Shown here one piece after another: positions 18,199 to 27,288 of a DNA stretch of 64,000 nt. The notes below the pieces were generated by a model, which ran no database searches, had not been told where the DNA came from, and saw nothing but the letters and a program-made list of their open reading frames with translations. Source of the DNA: Pseudomonas proteolytica (GTDB lineage: Bacteria; Pseudomonadota; Gammaproteobacteria; Pseudomonadales; Pseudomonadaceae); assembly GCF_007858275.1 (NCBI RefSeq), contig NZ_VFEV01000035.1, positions 1-64,000 of the forward strand. Reading direction: 5' to 3'. The translations under genes and the position numbers were made by a program. The first letter of the stretch is position 1. Every line of letters begins with the position of its first letter.

Positions 18199-18757
18199 CA
18201 CGCCAGCGGCGCCCAACCGGCGCAAGGGGCGCTGGCAACTGATCCTGATCCTGCTGATGGTGATCGGCCCGATGGTGCTGGCGACCCTGATGTACAAGTT
18301 GCAGTTCTGGGTGCCGGACAACCGCAGTGATCACGGCGAGATGATCGGCAATGGCCAGACCCGCGCCGATATCGGCGTGCAGGCCGACGAGCAGCGCTGG
18401 CAATTGCTGGTGACCGCCCCCGCAGCCTGCGCCGCCGATTGCCAGCAATTGGTCTACCTCGCGCGCCAACTGCAGATCGGCCTGGGCCGTGATGCGTCCC
18501 GCGCCAGCCATGCCCTGGCCAGTGCGCAGCCGCTCAGTGCTGAATACGAGACCAAGCTGAAAGCCGAATATCCGCAGTTGCAGCGTTTGCCCCTGGACCT
18601 GCCGACCTTCAAGCAAAACGCTGCCGCGCCCGGCGATGCCCAACTGTGGATCGTCGACCCCCACGGCAACCTGGTGCTGCGCTATGACGCGCGGGTCAAG
18701 GGCAAGGATCTGCTCAACGACCTGCGCCATCTGCTGAAACTGTCGAATATCGGATAA
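18164..18757 (+). CDS. Membrane-anchored cytochrome oxidase-cluster protein, thioredoxin-like fold possible
   Basis: 197-residue protein with one N-terminal helix (about 22-44) and a periplasmic domain, in the position of PA0111. The spacing of QRWQLLVTAPAACAADCQQLVYLARQLQ and the later DAQLWIVDPHGNLVLRYD resemble Sco/thioredoxin-type folds, with a CAADC pair where Sco has its copper cysteines; this is a weak structural guess. A second possible start is the ATG at 18176. Its place between SURF1 and ctaA argues for a role in oxidase assembly. Confidence 0.82.
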   Translation: MGAAMNPLNMSDTPAAPNRRKGRWQLILILLMVIGPMVLATLMYKLQFWVPDNRSDHGEMIGNGQTRADIGVQADEQRWQLLVTAPAACAADCQQLVYLARQLQIGLGRDASRASHALASAQPLSAEYETKLKAEYPQLQRLPLDLPTFKQNAAAPGDAQLWIVDPHGNLVLRYDARVKGKDLLNDLRHLLKLSNIG

Positions 18758-18767
18758 GGGCATCGTC

Positions 18768-19847
18768 ATGGCCAAACCTGGATTTCGCCTCGCGCTGTTT
18801 GCCACCCTGCTGGCGCTGATTGTCGTGTTGCTCGGCGCCTACACCCGCCTGACCCATGCCGGCCTCGGTTGCCCGGACTGGCCGGGTTGCTACGGCTTTA
18901 TCAGCGTGCCTAAAAGCGAGGCCCAGTTGGCCCATGCCGAGCTGCATTTCCCGGATACGCCGGTGGAGGCCGACAAAGGCTGGAACGAGATGATCCACCG
19001 CTACGCCGCAGGCACCCTTGGGCTGCTGATCACGTTGCTGGCCGCTCGCGCCTGGACCCATCGCCGGCATCCGGGGCAACCCTTGAAGCTGCCGTTGTTC
19101 CTGCTGGCGGTGGTGTTCGCCCAGGCGGCCTTTGGCATGTGGACGGTGACGCTCAAGCTCTGGCCGCAGGTGGTCACCGGGCATTTGCTCGGCGGGTTTG
19201 CGACGTTGAGCCTGCTGTTTTTGCTGACCCTGCGTTTGTCCGGGGTGTTGCCGGCGCTGATCGTGCCCAGGCGCTTGCAGTACTGGGCCACGGCGGGCCT
19301 GGTGATGGTGATCGGGCAGGTGGCGCTGGGTGGTTGGGTCAGCTCCAACTATGCGGCGGTGGCCTGTATCGACTTGCCGACGTGCCATGGCGAGTGGTGG
19401 CCGGCGGCGGACTTTGCCAATGGCTTTCACCTGACCCAGCATATCGGCCCCAACTATCTGGGCGGGCAACTGGACAGCGACGCACGCACGGCGATTCACC
19501 TGACCCATCGCATGGGCGCGCTGGCGGTCACCGTGGTGCTGCTGGGGCTGGCCTGGCAGCTCAAGGCGGTGGGCATGACGCGCCTCGCCGGGTTGCTGCT
19601 GGTGGCGCTCGCCGTGCAGATCGGCCTGGGCCTGAGCAATGTGTACTTTCATTTGCCGCTGCCGGTGGCGGTCGCCCACAACGCCGGCGGTGCAGCGCTG
19701 CTGCTGACCCTGGTGCTGGTCAATTACCACGCCCGTACCAGCCTGGTGCGGGTCCGCCATCAAGTGCCGTTCGGTTGGCGCTTCAGCCCGCGCAAACACG
19801 TTTCGGGCCTGATCACCCTTAAAGGAGAGATGCCATGGCGACCTTGA
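18768..19847 (+). CDS. ctaA: Heme A synthase, COX15/CtaA family
   Basis: 359-residue, roughly eight-helix inner membrane enzyme that oxidises the C8 methyl group of heme O to give heme A. Conserved heme-ligand regions are present: GCPDWPGCYG near residue 36, the IHRYAAGTLG His motif, GHLLGG, and the second-half HLTHRMGAL and VAHNAGGAALL stretches. The stop lies inside the start of cyoE (13-base overlap). Confidence 0.95.
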   Translation: MAKPGFRLALFATLLALIVVLLGAYTRLTHAGLGCPDWPGCYGFISVPKSEAQLAHAELHFPDTPVEADKGWNEMIHRYAAGTLGLLITLLAARAWTHRRHPGQPLKLPLFLLAVVFAQAAFGMWTVTLKLWPQVVTGHLLGGFATLSLLFLLTLRLSGVLPALIVPRRLQYWATAGLVMVIGQVALGGWVSSNYAAVACIDLPTCHGEWWPAADFANGFHLTQHIGPNYLGGQLDSDARTAIHLTHRMGALAVTVVLLGLAWQLKAVGMTRLAGLLLVALAVQIGLGLSNVYFHLPLPVAVAHNAGGAALLLTLVLVNYHARTSLVRVRHQVPFGWRFSPRKHVSGLITLKGEMPWRP

Positions 19848-20734
19848 TTGGCGAGCGTCACAGCCAGGCGATCTGGCGTGACTATCTGGAGCTGACCAAG
19901 CCCAAGGTGGTGGTGCTGATGCTGATCACCTCGCTGGTGGGCATGTTTCTCGCCACCCGCGCCGGTGTGCCGTGGACGGTGTTGATCTTCGGCAACCTGG
20001 GGATTGCCCTGTGCGCTGGTGGCGCAGCGGCGGTGAACCATGTGGTGGACCGGCGTATTGATGCGCTGATGGCGCGTACTCACAAGCGGCCGCTGGCCGA
20101 AGGCCGGGTGTCCCCGGTCGCCGCGCTGACATTTGCCCTGGCGCTGGCGGTGGCCGGGCTGGGCTTGTTGCTGGCCTTTACCAACCCATTGGCGGCCTGG
20201 CTGACGCTGGCCTCGTTGCTGGGCTATGCGGTGATCTACACCGGCTTCCTCAAGCGCGCGACGCCGCAGAACATCGTGATCGGCGGCCTGGCCGGCGCGG
20301 CGCCGCCGTTACTCGGTTGGGTGGCGGTCACCGGCCATGTGAGTGCCGAGCCATTGCTGCTGGTGCTGATCATCTTTGCCTGGACCCCACCGCACTTCTG
20401 GGCCCTGGCCATTCATCGCAAGGAGGAGTACGCCAAGGCCGATATCCCGATGCTGCCGGTGACCCACGGCGAGCACTACACCAAGGTGCATATCCTGCTC
20501 TACACCTTCGCGCTGCTGGCGGTGAGCCTGATGCCCTATGTGATCCATATGAGCGGGCTGTTGTACCTGGGCTGTGCACTGGTTCTGGGCGCACGCTTTC
20601 TGCAATGGGCCTGGGTGCTGTACCGTGGCAGTCGGCCGCACGCGGCGATCAATACCTTCAAGTACTCTATCTGGTACCTGTTCCTGCTATTTATCGCCCT
20701 GCTCGTAGACCACTACTTATTGTTGAACCTATGA
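19835..20734 (+). CDS. cyoE: Protoheme IX farnesyltransferase (heme O synthase)
   Basis: 299-residue UbiA-family prenyltransferase that attaches farnesyl to protoheme to make heme O, the substrate of CtaA. The Asp-rich NHVVDRRIDALMARTHKRPL motif sits near residue 66 and the second polar loop includes FAWTPPHFWALAI-HRKEEY. About nine hydrophobic helices. AAAGGAGAG precedes the ATG. The stop overlaps the Sco start codon (ATGA). Confidence 0.96.
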   Translation: MATLIGERHSQAIWRDYLELTKPKVVVLMLITSLVGMFLATRAGVPWTVLIFGNLGIALCAGGAAAVNHVVDRRIDALMARTHKRPLAEGRVSPVAALTFALALAVAGLGLLLAFTNPLAAWLTLASLLGYAVIYTGFLKRATPQNIVIGGLAGAAPPLLGWVAVTGHVSAEPLLLVLIIFAWTPPHFWALAIHRKEEYAKADIPMLPVTHGEHYTKVHILLYTFALLAVSLMPYVIHMSGLLYLGCALVLGARFLQWAWVLYRGSRPHAAINTFKYSIWYLFLLFIALLVDHYLLLNL

Positions 20735-21366
20735 CTCGAACTCAAAAAACTGTCTTTATCCTGGTGGCCATCGTGGCGTTGGTCATGGGCCTGACCGTCA
20801 ATAAAGTACTGTCCGGCAAGGGCCAGGGCGACCCTACGGCATTGATCGACGCGGGCATTATCCTGCTGCCGCAAAGCCGCCAGCTGCCGCCGGTGACCAT
20901 GACCAACCAGGACGGCCAGCCGGTGCTGGTCAACGAGTTGAAGGGCAAGTGGAGTGTGCTGTTCTTCGGCTACACCTTCTGCCCGGACATCTGCCCGACC
21001 ACCCTCGCCCAGCTGCGCCAGATCAAGAGCGAGCTGCCCAAGGACGTAGTGGATAAGCTGCAGGTGATCCTGGTCAGCGTTGACCCGCATCGCGATACCC
21101 CGACGCAGCTCAAGCAATACCTGGGCTACTTCGATCCGCAATTTGCAGGCCTGACCGGCGCGAATGTGGAGGATGTGCAGAAGGTGTCGAATGCGGTGAG
21201 CATTCCGTTCATTCCGGCCGATACCAGCAAGCCGAACTACACCGTCGATCACAGCGGCAACCTGGCCTTGATCGGCCCGGATGGCACCCAGCGTGGGTTT
21301 ATCCGTGCGCCGTTGAACAACCAGAAGCTGGTGGCGCAGTTGCCGGGGTTGTTGCAGCGTAACTAG
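20731..21366 (+). CDS. SCO1/SenC-family copper chaperone
   Basis: 211-residue membrane-anchored periplasmic protein that delivers copper to, or reduces, the CuA site of subunit II. It has an N-terminal helix (about 7-25) and a thioredoxin fold with CPDIC at 84-88 and the distal copper ligand His174 in TVDHSG. Last gene of the oxidase cluster; a REP doublet follows. Confidence 0.95.
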   Translation: MTRTQKTVFILVAIVALVMGLTVNKVLSGKGQGDPTALIDAGIILLPQSRQLPPVTMTNQDGQPVLVNELKGKWSVLFFGYTFCPDICPTTLAQLRQIKSELPKDVVDKLQVILVSVDPHRDTPTQLKQYLGYFDPQFAGLTGANVEDVQKVSNAVSIPFIPADTSKPNYTVDHSGNLALIGPDGTQRGFIRAPLNNQKLVAQLPGLLQRN

Positions 21367-21401
21367 TTCTGGAGCAAATCCAGCCGACAACCCAGATCAG
21401 C

Positions 21402-21490
21402 TGTGGGAGCTGGCTTGCCTGCGATAGCGTCAGGTCAGCCAGCCTTTTGGTCGCTGATCCACCGCTATCGCAGGCAAGCCAGCTCCCACA
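21402..21490. repeat. REP doublet, GTGGGAGCTGGC family
   Basis: Arms TGTGGGAGCTGGCTTGCCTG and their inverse, each running on through CGATAGCG, lie between the convergent Sco gene and metQ and could stop transcription from both sides. Confidence 0.92.
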
Positions 21491-21523
21491 TTCGATCTCC
21501 AGTGTTTTGGCGATAGTGCTCGA

Positions 21524-22297
21524 TCAGAACGCCGGCAGGATTGCGCCTTTGTACTTCTCGTTGATGAATTTCTTCACCTCGGGAGTGTGCAGGGCTTTGA
21601 CCAGTTTCTGCACCGCGTCCGAATCCTTGTTGTCCTCGCGGGTCACCAGGATGTTGACGTAAGGCGAGTCGTTGCCTTCGATCGCCAGGGCATCCTTGGC
21701 AGGGTCCAGCTTGGCTTCCAGGGCGTAGTTGGTGTTGATCAGCGCCAGGTCGACCTGGGTCAGCACGCGTGGCAGGGTGGCGGCTTCCAGTTCGCGGAAT
21801 TTCAGGCCCTTTTCATTGCCGGTGATGTCCTTGATGGTCGACAGGATATCGGTCGGGTCCTTCAAGGTGATCAGGCCCTTGCTGGCCAGCAGCAACAGCG
21901 CGCGGCCGCCGTTGGTGGCGTCGTTGGGGATGACCACGTTGGCACCGTCCGGCAGCTCGGCCAGGGTCTTGTACTTGCTGGAGTACGCGCCCAGGGGCTC
22001 CAGGTGCACGCGGGCCACACTCACCAGGTGAGTGCCCTTGGCCTTGTTGAACTCATCCAGGTACGGCTGGTGCTGGAAGAAGTTGGCATCCAGGCGCTTC
22101 TCGGCCACTTGTACGTTCGGCTGCACGTAGTCGGTGAACACCTTGACCTTCAAGTCCACGCCTTGCGCGGCCAGGGCCGGCTTCACGAACTCAAGGATCT
22201 CAGCGTGGGGCACCGGCGTCGCGGCGACCGTCAGGGTCTCGGCGGCATGGGCGGAAAACGCGGCAACCGCGGCGAAAGCAACCAGTAGTTTTTTCAT
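21524..22297 (-). CDS. metQ: Methionine ABC transporter substrate-binding protein
   Basis: 257-residue NlpA/MetQ-family periplasmic binding protein for D- and L-methionine. The signal peptide ends in AFSAHA-AE without a lipobox Cys, so it should be a soluble periplasmic protein rather than a lipoprotein. Family landmarks: TPVPHAEILE, NFFQHQPYLDEFN and IPNDATNGGRALLLL. Third gene of metN-metI-metQ. The chosen ATG has GGAGC upstream. Confidence 0.93.
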   Translation of the reverse strand: MKKLLVAFAAVAAFSAHAAETLTVAATPVPHAEILEFVKPALAAQGVDLKVKVFTDYVQPNVQVAEKRLDANFFQHQPYLDEFNKAKGTHLVSVARVHLEPLGAYSSKYKTLAELPDGANVVIPNDATNGGRALLLLASKGLITLKDPTDILSTIKDITGNEKGLKFRELEAATLPRVLTQVDLALINTNYALEAKLDPAKDALAIEGNDSPYVNILVTREDNKDSDAVQKLVKALHTPEVKKFINEKYKGAILPAF

Positions 22298-22347
22298 CCA
22301 ACAAGCTCCTTGTTCGGGCATCTGCCGGCGGGCGCCGGTAATGGCCG

Positions 22348-23022
22348 TTATTTTCGAGAGTAGTGTGTCACCAGCTTATCGCCGATGGTTTGCAGAATCT
22401 GCACCAGCACAATCAACATCACCACGGTGACGACCATCACGTCATCCTGGAAACGCTGGTACCCATAACGGATCGCCAGGTCGCCCAGGCCACCGGCACC
22501 TACTACGCCGGCCATGGCGGTGTAGCCCACCAGGGCAATGGCGGTCACGGTGATTGCCGCAATGATGCCCGGCTTTGCCTCGGGCAGCAGCGCCTTGGTG
22601 ATGATCTGTCGGGTGGTCGCGCCCATGGCCTGGGTCGCCTCGATGATGCCGCGATCGACCTCGCGCAGGGCGGTTTCCACCAGCCGGGCGAAGAACGTCG
22701 AAGCGCCCACCACCAGCGGCGGAATCGCACCGGCCACGCCAAGCGACGTGCCCGTGAGGAATACCGTCGTCGGGATCATCACAATCAGCAGAATGATAAA
22801 CGGCAAGGAGCGGATGGCGTTGACCACGAAGGCCAGGGCGGCATAGGTGGTTTTCTGCTCCAGCAACTGGCGTGGGCTGAACAGGAACAGCAGGATGCCC
22901 AGCGGCAGGCCCACCAGTACGGTGAAAAACAGCGAGGTGCTGAGCATCAGCATGGTGTCGCTGGTGGCTACCCAGATATCAGCCCAGTCGACGTTGTCGA
23001 AGTAATGCAGTAACACGTCCAT
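22348..23022 (-). CDS. metI: Methionine ABC transporter permease
   Basis: 224-residue inner membrane permease with about five helices and the EAA-type loop EATQAMGATTRQII-KALLPEA in the second half, which docks on MetN. Its ATG shares one base with the metN stop codon (TAATG), a tight translational coupling. Confidence 0.95.
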   Translation of the reverse strand: MDVLLHYFDNVDWADIWVATSDTMLMLSTSLFFTVLVGLPLGILLFLFSPRQLLEQKTTYAALAFVVNAIRSLPFIILLIVMIPTTVFLTGTSLGVAGAIPPLVVGASTFFARLVETALREVDRGIIEATQAMGATTRQIITKALLPEAKPGIIAAITVTAIALVGYTAMAGVVGAGGLGDLAIRYGYQRFQDDVMVVTVVMLIVLVQILQTIGDKLVTHYSRK

Positions 23023-24029
23023 TAACGCAGGACCTCCATGTGCACATCGGCTGCGGTAAAGCGTGCGAATGCCGCTTCCATGTCACCGCCGGTGATGGCC
23101 AGGGTCAGTTGCCCGTAAGGGGTATCTTTTATGTGGTCGATGCGACCGGCCAGGATGCTGTAGTCCACACCCGTTTCGCGGGCGACGGTACCCAGCAGGG
23201 GCGCGTAGGTCGCTTCGCCCTGGAACGTCAGGCGCACGATGCGGCCTGGTACATGGGCGAAGACATCGCGCTGCTCGCCTTCATCGACCTGCTCGGCTTC
23301 CTGCACGAACCGTTTGGTGGTTGCGTGCGTGGGGTGCAGGAACACCTGGGCGACCGGGCCTTGCTCGACGATCACACCGGCATCCATCACCGCGACCTGG
23401 TCGCAGACACGACGGATCACGTCCATCTCGTGGGTGATCAACACGATCGTCAGGTTCAGCTCGCGGTTGATCTCGGCCAGCAGTTGCAGGACCGAGGCAG
23501 TGGTCTGCGGGTCAAGGGCGCTGGTGGCTTCGTCGCACAGCAGGATTTTTGGCTTGGTGGCCAGGGCGCGGGCGATGCCGACGCGCTGCTTCTGGCCGCC
23601 GGACAACTGCGCCGGGTACTTCTTGGCATGGTCGGACAGGCCAACCCGGTCCAGCAGTTCGGCCACGCGCGCATCGATCTCGCGGCGCGACAACTCACCG
23701 GCCAGGGTCAGCGGCAGCGCGACGTTATCGGCGACGGTCTTGGAGGCCAGCAGGTTGAAGTGCTGGAAGATCATCCCGACCTGTTGCCGGAAACGGCGCA
23801 GGCCATTGGCATCCAGGGCGGTGACTTCTTCGCCGTCGACCTTGATCTGGCCGCCCGAAGGTTCTTCCAGGCGGTTTATCAGGCGCAGCAGAGTACTTTT
23901 TCCCGCACCAGAGTGGCCAATCAGGCCGAACACCTGGCCGTTCTCGACGCGCAGGCTGGTGGGGTGCAGGGCGGGGATATCCTTACCGGCGACCCGGTAG
24001 GTTTTATGGACGTTATGAAACTCGATCAC
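23022..24029 (-). CDS. metN: Methionine ABC transporter ATP-binding protein
   Basis: 335-residue ATPase. Walker A GHSGAGKS is at residues 38-45, the LSGGQKQR signature and the ILLCDEATSALD Walker B follow, and a C-terminal NIL/ACT-type regulatory domain (about 255-335) is present, which in E. coli MetN senses methionine to inhibit transport. First gene of the operon. No MetJ or S-box element is seen upstream. Confidence 0.95.
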   Translation of the reverse strand: MIEFHNVHKTYRVAGKDIPALHPTSLRVENGQVFGLIGHSGAGKSTLLRLINRLEEPSGGQIKVDGEEVTALDANGLRRFRQQVGMIFQHFNLLASKTVADNVALPLTLAGELSRREIDARVAELLDRVGLSDHAKKYPAQLSGGQKQRVGIARALATKPKILLCDEATSALDPQTTASVLQLLAEINRELNLTIVLITHEMDVIRRVCDQVAVMDAGVIVEQGPVAQVFLHPTHATTKRFVQEAEQVDEGEQRDVFAHVPGRIVRLTFQGEATYAPLLGTVARETGVDYSILAGRIDHIKDTPYGQLTLAITGGDMEAAFARFTAADVHMEVLR

Positions 24030-24294
24030 GTAGCGAACCTTGTGGGGCGCATTGAAAAGGGATCAGCGGTTAGCCGGGCGCGCATTTTAGCCTGTCCATC
24101 TAGTGTTTCTTAGCATTTATTTCGTATTCAACCAGTGATTTGGCAATAACGCGATCAAAGGTCATAAAAAAGGAACGGTCAAAAACCGTGTCAGTCACTA
24201 CTTAAGCAACTCGATTTCCCGGGTGCCGTGCCCGGGGTTTTGCTCAAACGAGCCAGGGACCGCTCTGGCCTACGCAAACGAGGAGTTTTGTCTG

Positions 24295-26436
24295 ATGAGT
24301 ACCAAGAAACCTGCCCAAGCGCCCAAGAGCGAGCTTGCTGGCACCGATACCCTGGACCGTGGCAACACCAATGCCAAGCTGCAAAGCCTGGAAAAATCCC
24401 GCTCGGATGCCACTGGCCAGGCGCTGCGCACCAATCAGGGGGTGAAAATCTCCGACAACCAGAACACCTTGAAAGCCGGCGCACGCGGGCCTTCGCTGCT
24501 GGAAGATTTCATCATGCGTGAAAAGATCACGCACTTTGACCACGAGCGGATCCCGGAGCGCATCGTGCACGCCCGCGGTACTGGCGCCCATGGCTACTTC
24601 CAGACCTATGAAAACCACTCGGCGCTGACCAAGGCGGGTTTTTTGCGTGACCCTGGCCATAAAACCCCGGTGTTCACGCGTTTTTCCACGGTGCAGGGCC
24701 CACGTGGTTCGGGCGATACGGTGCGTGACGTGCGTGGTTTTGCCGTGAAGTTCTTCACCGAAGAAGGCAACTTCGACCTGGTGGGCAACAACATGCCGGT
24801 ATTTTTCATTCAGGACGCGATTAAGTTTCCTGACTTCGTGCATGCGGTAAAACCTGAGCCGCACAACGAAATTCCTACCGGCGGCTCGGCCCACGACACG
24901 TTCTGGGATTTTGTCTCGCTGCAGCCGGAATCGGCGCACATGGTGATCTGGGCGATGTCCGACCGCGCCATCCCAAAAAGCCTGCGCAGCATGCAGGGTT
25001 TTGGTGTGCATACGTTCCGCCTGGTCAATGCCGAGGGTAAGTCCAACTTCGTCAAATTCCACTGGCGGCCGACGGCGGGCACCTGTTCCCTGGTGTGGGA
25101 CGAAGCGCAGAAACTGGCGGGTAAAGATACCGATTACCACCGTCGCGACCTGTGGGACGCCATCGAGATGGGCGATTACCCGGAGTGGGAACTGGGGGTG
25201 CAGATTATTCCCGAGGATAAAGAGCATGCCTTCGACTTCGATATCCTCGACCCGACCAAGCTGATTCCCGAAGAATTGGTGCCCATCACCCCGTTGGGCA
25301 AGATGGTGCTCAACCGCAACCCGGATAACTTCTTCGCGGAAGTCGAGCAGGTCGCCTTCTGCCCAGGCCATATCGTGCCGGGTATCGACTTTTCCAATGA
25401 CCCACTGCTGCAAGGTCGGTTGTTTTCCTACACCGACACGCAGATCAGCCGTCTAGGTGGCCCGAACTTTCACCAGTTGCCGATCAACCAGCCGGTGACG
25501 CCACTGCATAACAACCAGCGCGATGCCATGCACCGCAGCACCATCGACAAAGGCCGTGCTGCTTATGAGCCGAACTCTATCGACGGCGGCTGGCCGAAGG
25601 AAACGCCTCCGGCCGCGCAGGACGGCGGTTTCGAGTCTTACCCGGAGCGCATCGACGCGCACAAAATCCGCGAGCGCAGTGAGTCATTCAGCGATCACTT
25701 TTCCCAGGCGCGCCTGTTTTTCAACAGCATGAGCAAGCACGAGCAGGAGCACATCATCGCGGCCTACAGCTTTGAGCTGGGCAAGGTCGAGCGTGAGTTT
25801 ATCCGGGCGCGCCAGGTCAACGAGATCCTGGCCAACATCGACCTGGAGCTGGCCAAGCGCGTGGCGCAGAACCTGGGCCTGCCGGTGCCGAAAAAAGGCA
25901 CCGTGCCAGTGCGCAAGACCGCGCCAGAGCGCTCGCCGGCCTTGAGCCAGGCCAACCTGCTGCCAGGGGGTATCAAGACGCGCAAGGTGGCGATCCTGGC
26001 GGCCAATGGTGTTGATGGTGCAGCCATCGCAGCGTTGAAAAAGGCGCTGGCCGCAGAAGGGGCCCATGCCAAATTGCTTGGGCCGACCTCGGCGCCGGTA
26101 ACCACGGCCGATGGCAAGAGCCTGGCGGTGGATGCCTCGATGGAAGGTTTGCCGTCAGTGGCATTCGACGCGGTGTTTGTGCCGGGTGGGGCGAAATCGA
26201 TCCAGGCATTGAGCGGCGATGGTGTGGCGTTGCACTACCTGCTGGAGGCCTACAAGCATTTGAAGGCGATTGCCTTGGCCGGTGAGGCGAAGCAGTTGTT
26301 GGCGGTGTTGAAGCTGGAGGCGGATGCGGGCTTGATTGTTGGCGGGGATGCCAAGGCGTTGAAGGCGTTTATTGCGGCAATTGCCCAGCATCGGGTTTGG
26401 GAGCGCGAGCCTCGGGCCAAGGCGGTTCCAGCTTAA
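24295..26436 (+). CDS. katE: Catalase HPII, large-subunit monofunctional catalase
   Basis: 713-residue catalase that disproportionates hydrogen peroxide. The catalytic His region (IVHARGTGAHGYF near residue 90), the distal Asn region around NNMPVFFIQD, and the proximal heme-ligand Tyr in RLFSYTDTQISRLGG are present. Residues from about 555 form the extra flavodoxin/GATase-like domain typical of large catalases. It starts at the ATG at 24295 (GAGGAG upstream). The leader has a GC-rich hairpin at 24218-24236 followed by GTTTT. Many HPII enzymes depend on RpoS; no strong promoter is visible here. Confidence 0.96.
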   Translation: MSTKKPAQAPKSELAGTDTLDRGNTNAKLQSLEKSRSDATGQALRTNQGVKISDNQNTLKAGARGPSLLEDFIMREKITHFDHERIPERIVHARGTGAHGYFQTYENHSALTKAGFLRDPGHKTPVFTRFSTVQGPRGSGDTVRDVRGFAVKFFTEEGNFDLVGNNMPVFFIQDAIKFPDFVHAVKPEPHNEIPTGGSAHDTFWDFVSLQPESAHMVIWAMSDRAIPKSLRSMQGFGVHTFRLVNAEGKSNFVKFHWRPTAGTCSLVWDEAQKLAGKDTDYHRRDLWDAIEMGDYPEWELGVQIIPEDKEHAFDFDILDPTKLIPEELVPITPLGKMVLNRNPDNFFAEVEQVAFCPGHIVPGIDFSNDPLLQGRLFSYTDTQISRLGGPNFHQLPINQPVTPLHNNQRDAMHRSTIDKGRAAYEPNSIDGGWPKETPPAAQDGGFESYPERIDAHKIRERSESFSDHFSQARLFFNSMSKHEQEHIIAAYSFELGKVEREFIRARQVNEILANIDLELAKRVAQNLGLPVPKKGTVPVRKTAPERSPALSQANLLPGGIKTRKVAILAANGVDGAAIAALKKALAAEGAHAKLLGPTSAPVTTADGKSLAVDASMEGLPSVAFDAVFVPGGAKSIQALSGDGVALHYLLEAYKHLKAIALAGEAKQLLAVLKLEADAGLIVGGDAKALKAFIAAIAQHRVWEREPRAKAVPA

Positions 26437-26456
26437 GTTTTTGGTTGTTTGATAGG

Positions 26457-26532
26457 GCGCCATCGCGGGCAAGCCCGCTCCCACATTTGAAATGTATTCC
26501 AATGTGGGAGCGGGCTTGCCCGCGATTGGCGT
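26457..26532. repeat. REP pair in tail-to-tail order
   Basis: Here the order is reversed: ATCGCGGGCAAGCCCGCTCC first, then its inverse GGAGCGGGCTTGCCCGCGAT. The right arm runs up to the stop codon of the lipoprotein gene at 26532, between convergent genes. Confidence 0.9.
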
Positions 26533-27251
26533 CAGTCGGCTTTACGCGGAATCAGCACAACCTGCGCCGGAATATGCTTGAGGATCTGCCGGTGAATCTT
26601 CAGGTCATACCCTGAATCTATCCGCTTCACTCGTTTGCTCAGCAGCGTGTTCAGCCACGGGTAATCCTCGGTGCGCGGCACCTGGATGCTCACATCACAC
26701 TGGTAATTCACCACGTCGGTGGCGATGGCATCCAGTTGATGGCGCAATTGCTGAATATCCGTGAGGTTCAGCGCAACCGTGGTGCTTTCGGCGGCGGGGT
26801 CGATGACCTTGGCCGGTGGCTTGGCTTCGGCGGCCTTGAGGGCGGCTTCGGCTTTATCCAGCTCGGCTTTGCGCGCGTGAGCGATGGCGCTGTTGACTCC
26901 GCCCGTCAGCGCCGGCGCCTTGGGCATCAAGGCTCGGGCACGGCTCAAGGCAGTGGCGGCGGCGTTGACATCACCTTTTTGCAGGACGATCTGGCTGCGC
27001 TGCAGATAGGCTTCGGCCAGCTGGCGCTGATAAGGCTCCAGCGCCGGATCGTCGGGCGATTGGGCCTGCAGGGCGGCGAGTTGGTCTTCGGCGGTGGCCA
27101 GCTCGCTGCTGGCCAGGTTTTGTTCCAGCTGTGCAATGGCCGCAGCGCGCGCGTCCGGAACCTCGGGGGCGACGGGCGGGGTGCTTTGGCAGGCGCCCAG
27201 CAGCAGGGAAAATGCGGCAAGGAGCAGATAACGGGAGGTGAACGGCTTCAT
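26532..27251 (-). CDS. Predicted lipoprotein next to the zinc-uptake genes (PA5502-like)
   Basis: 239-residue predicted lipoprotein: signal peptide with lipobox LLGAC (Cys20), then helical repeats rich in Ala, Gln and Leu (about 30-160) reminiscent of tetratricopeptide or coiled-coil segments, and a C-terminal domain with NYQCDVSIQVPRTEDYPWLNTLLSKR. It lies downstream of znuB on the same strand with a gap of 37 bases, so it may be cotranscribed with the zinc transporter and Zur-controlled. Function unknown. Confidence 0.85.
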   Translation of the reverse strand: MKPFTSRYLLLAAFSLLLGACQSTPPVAPEVPDARAAAIAQLEQNLASSELATAEDQLAALQAQSPDDPALEPYQRQLAEAYLQRSQIVLQKGDVNAAATALSRARALMPKAPALTGGVNSAIAHARKAELDKAEAALKAAEAKPPAKVIDPAAESTTVALNLTDIQQLRHQLDAIATDVVNYQCDVSIQVPRTEDYPWLNTLLSKRVKRIDSGYDLKIHRQILKHIPAQVVLIPRKAD

Positions 27252-27288
27252 TCCTGCGACTCTCTAATTGCGCAAAAAGCGAGCAAGT

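Noticed and set aside
21524..22297. MetQ considered as a lipoprotein
   Set aside because: The signal peptide ends AFSAHA-AE without a Cys, so no lipobox exists despite family members that are lipoproteins.
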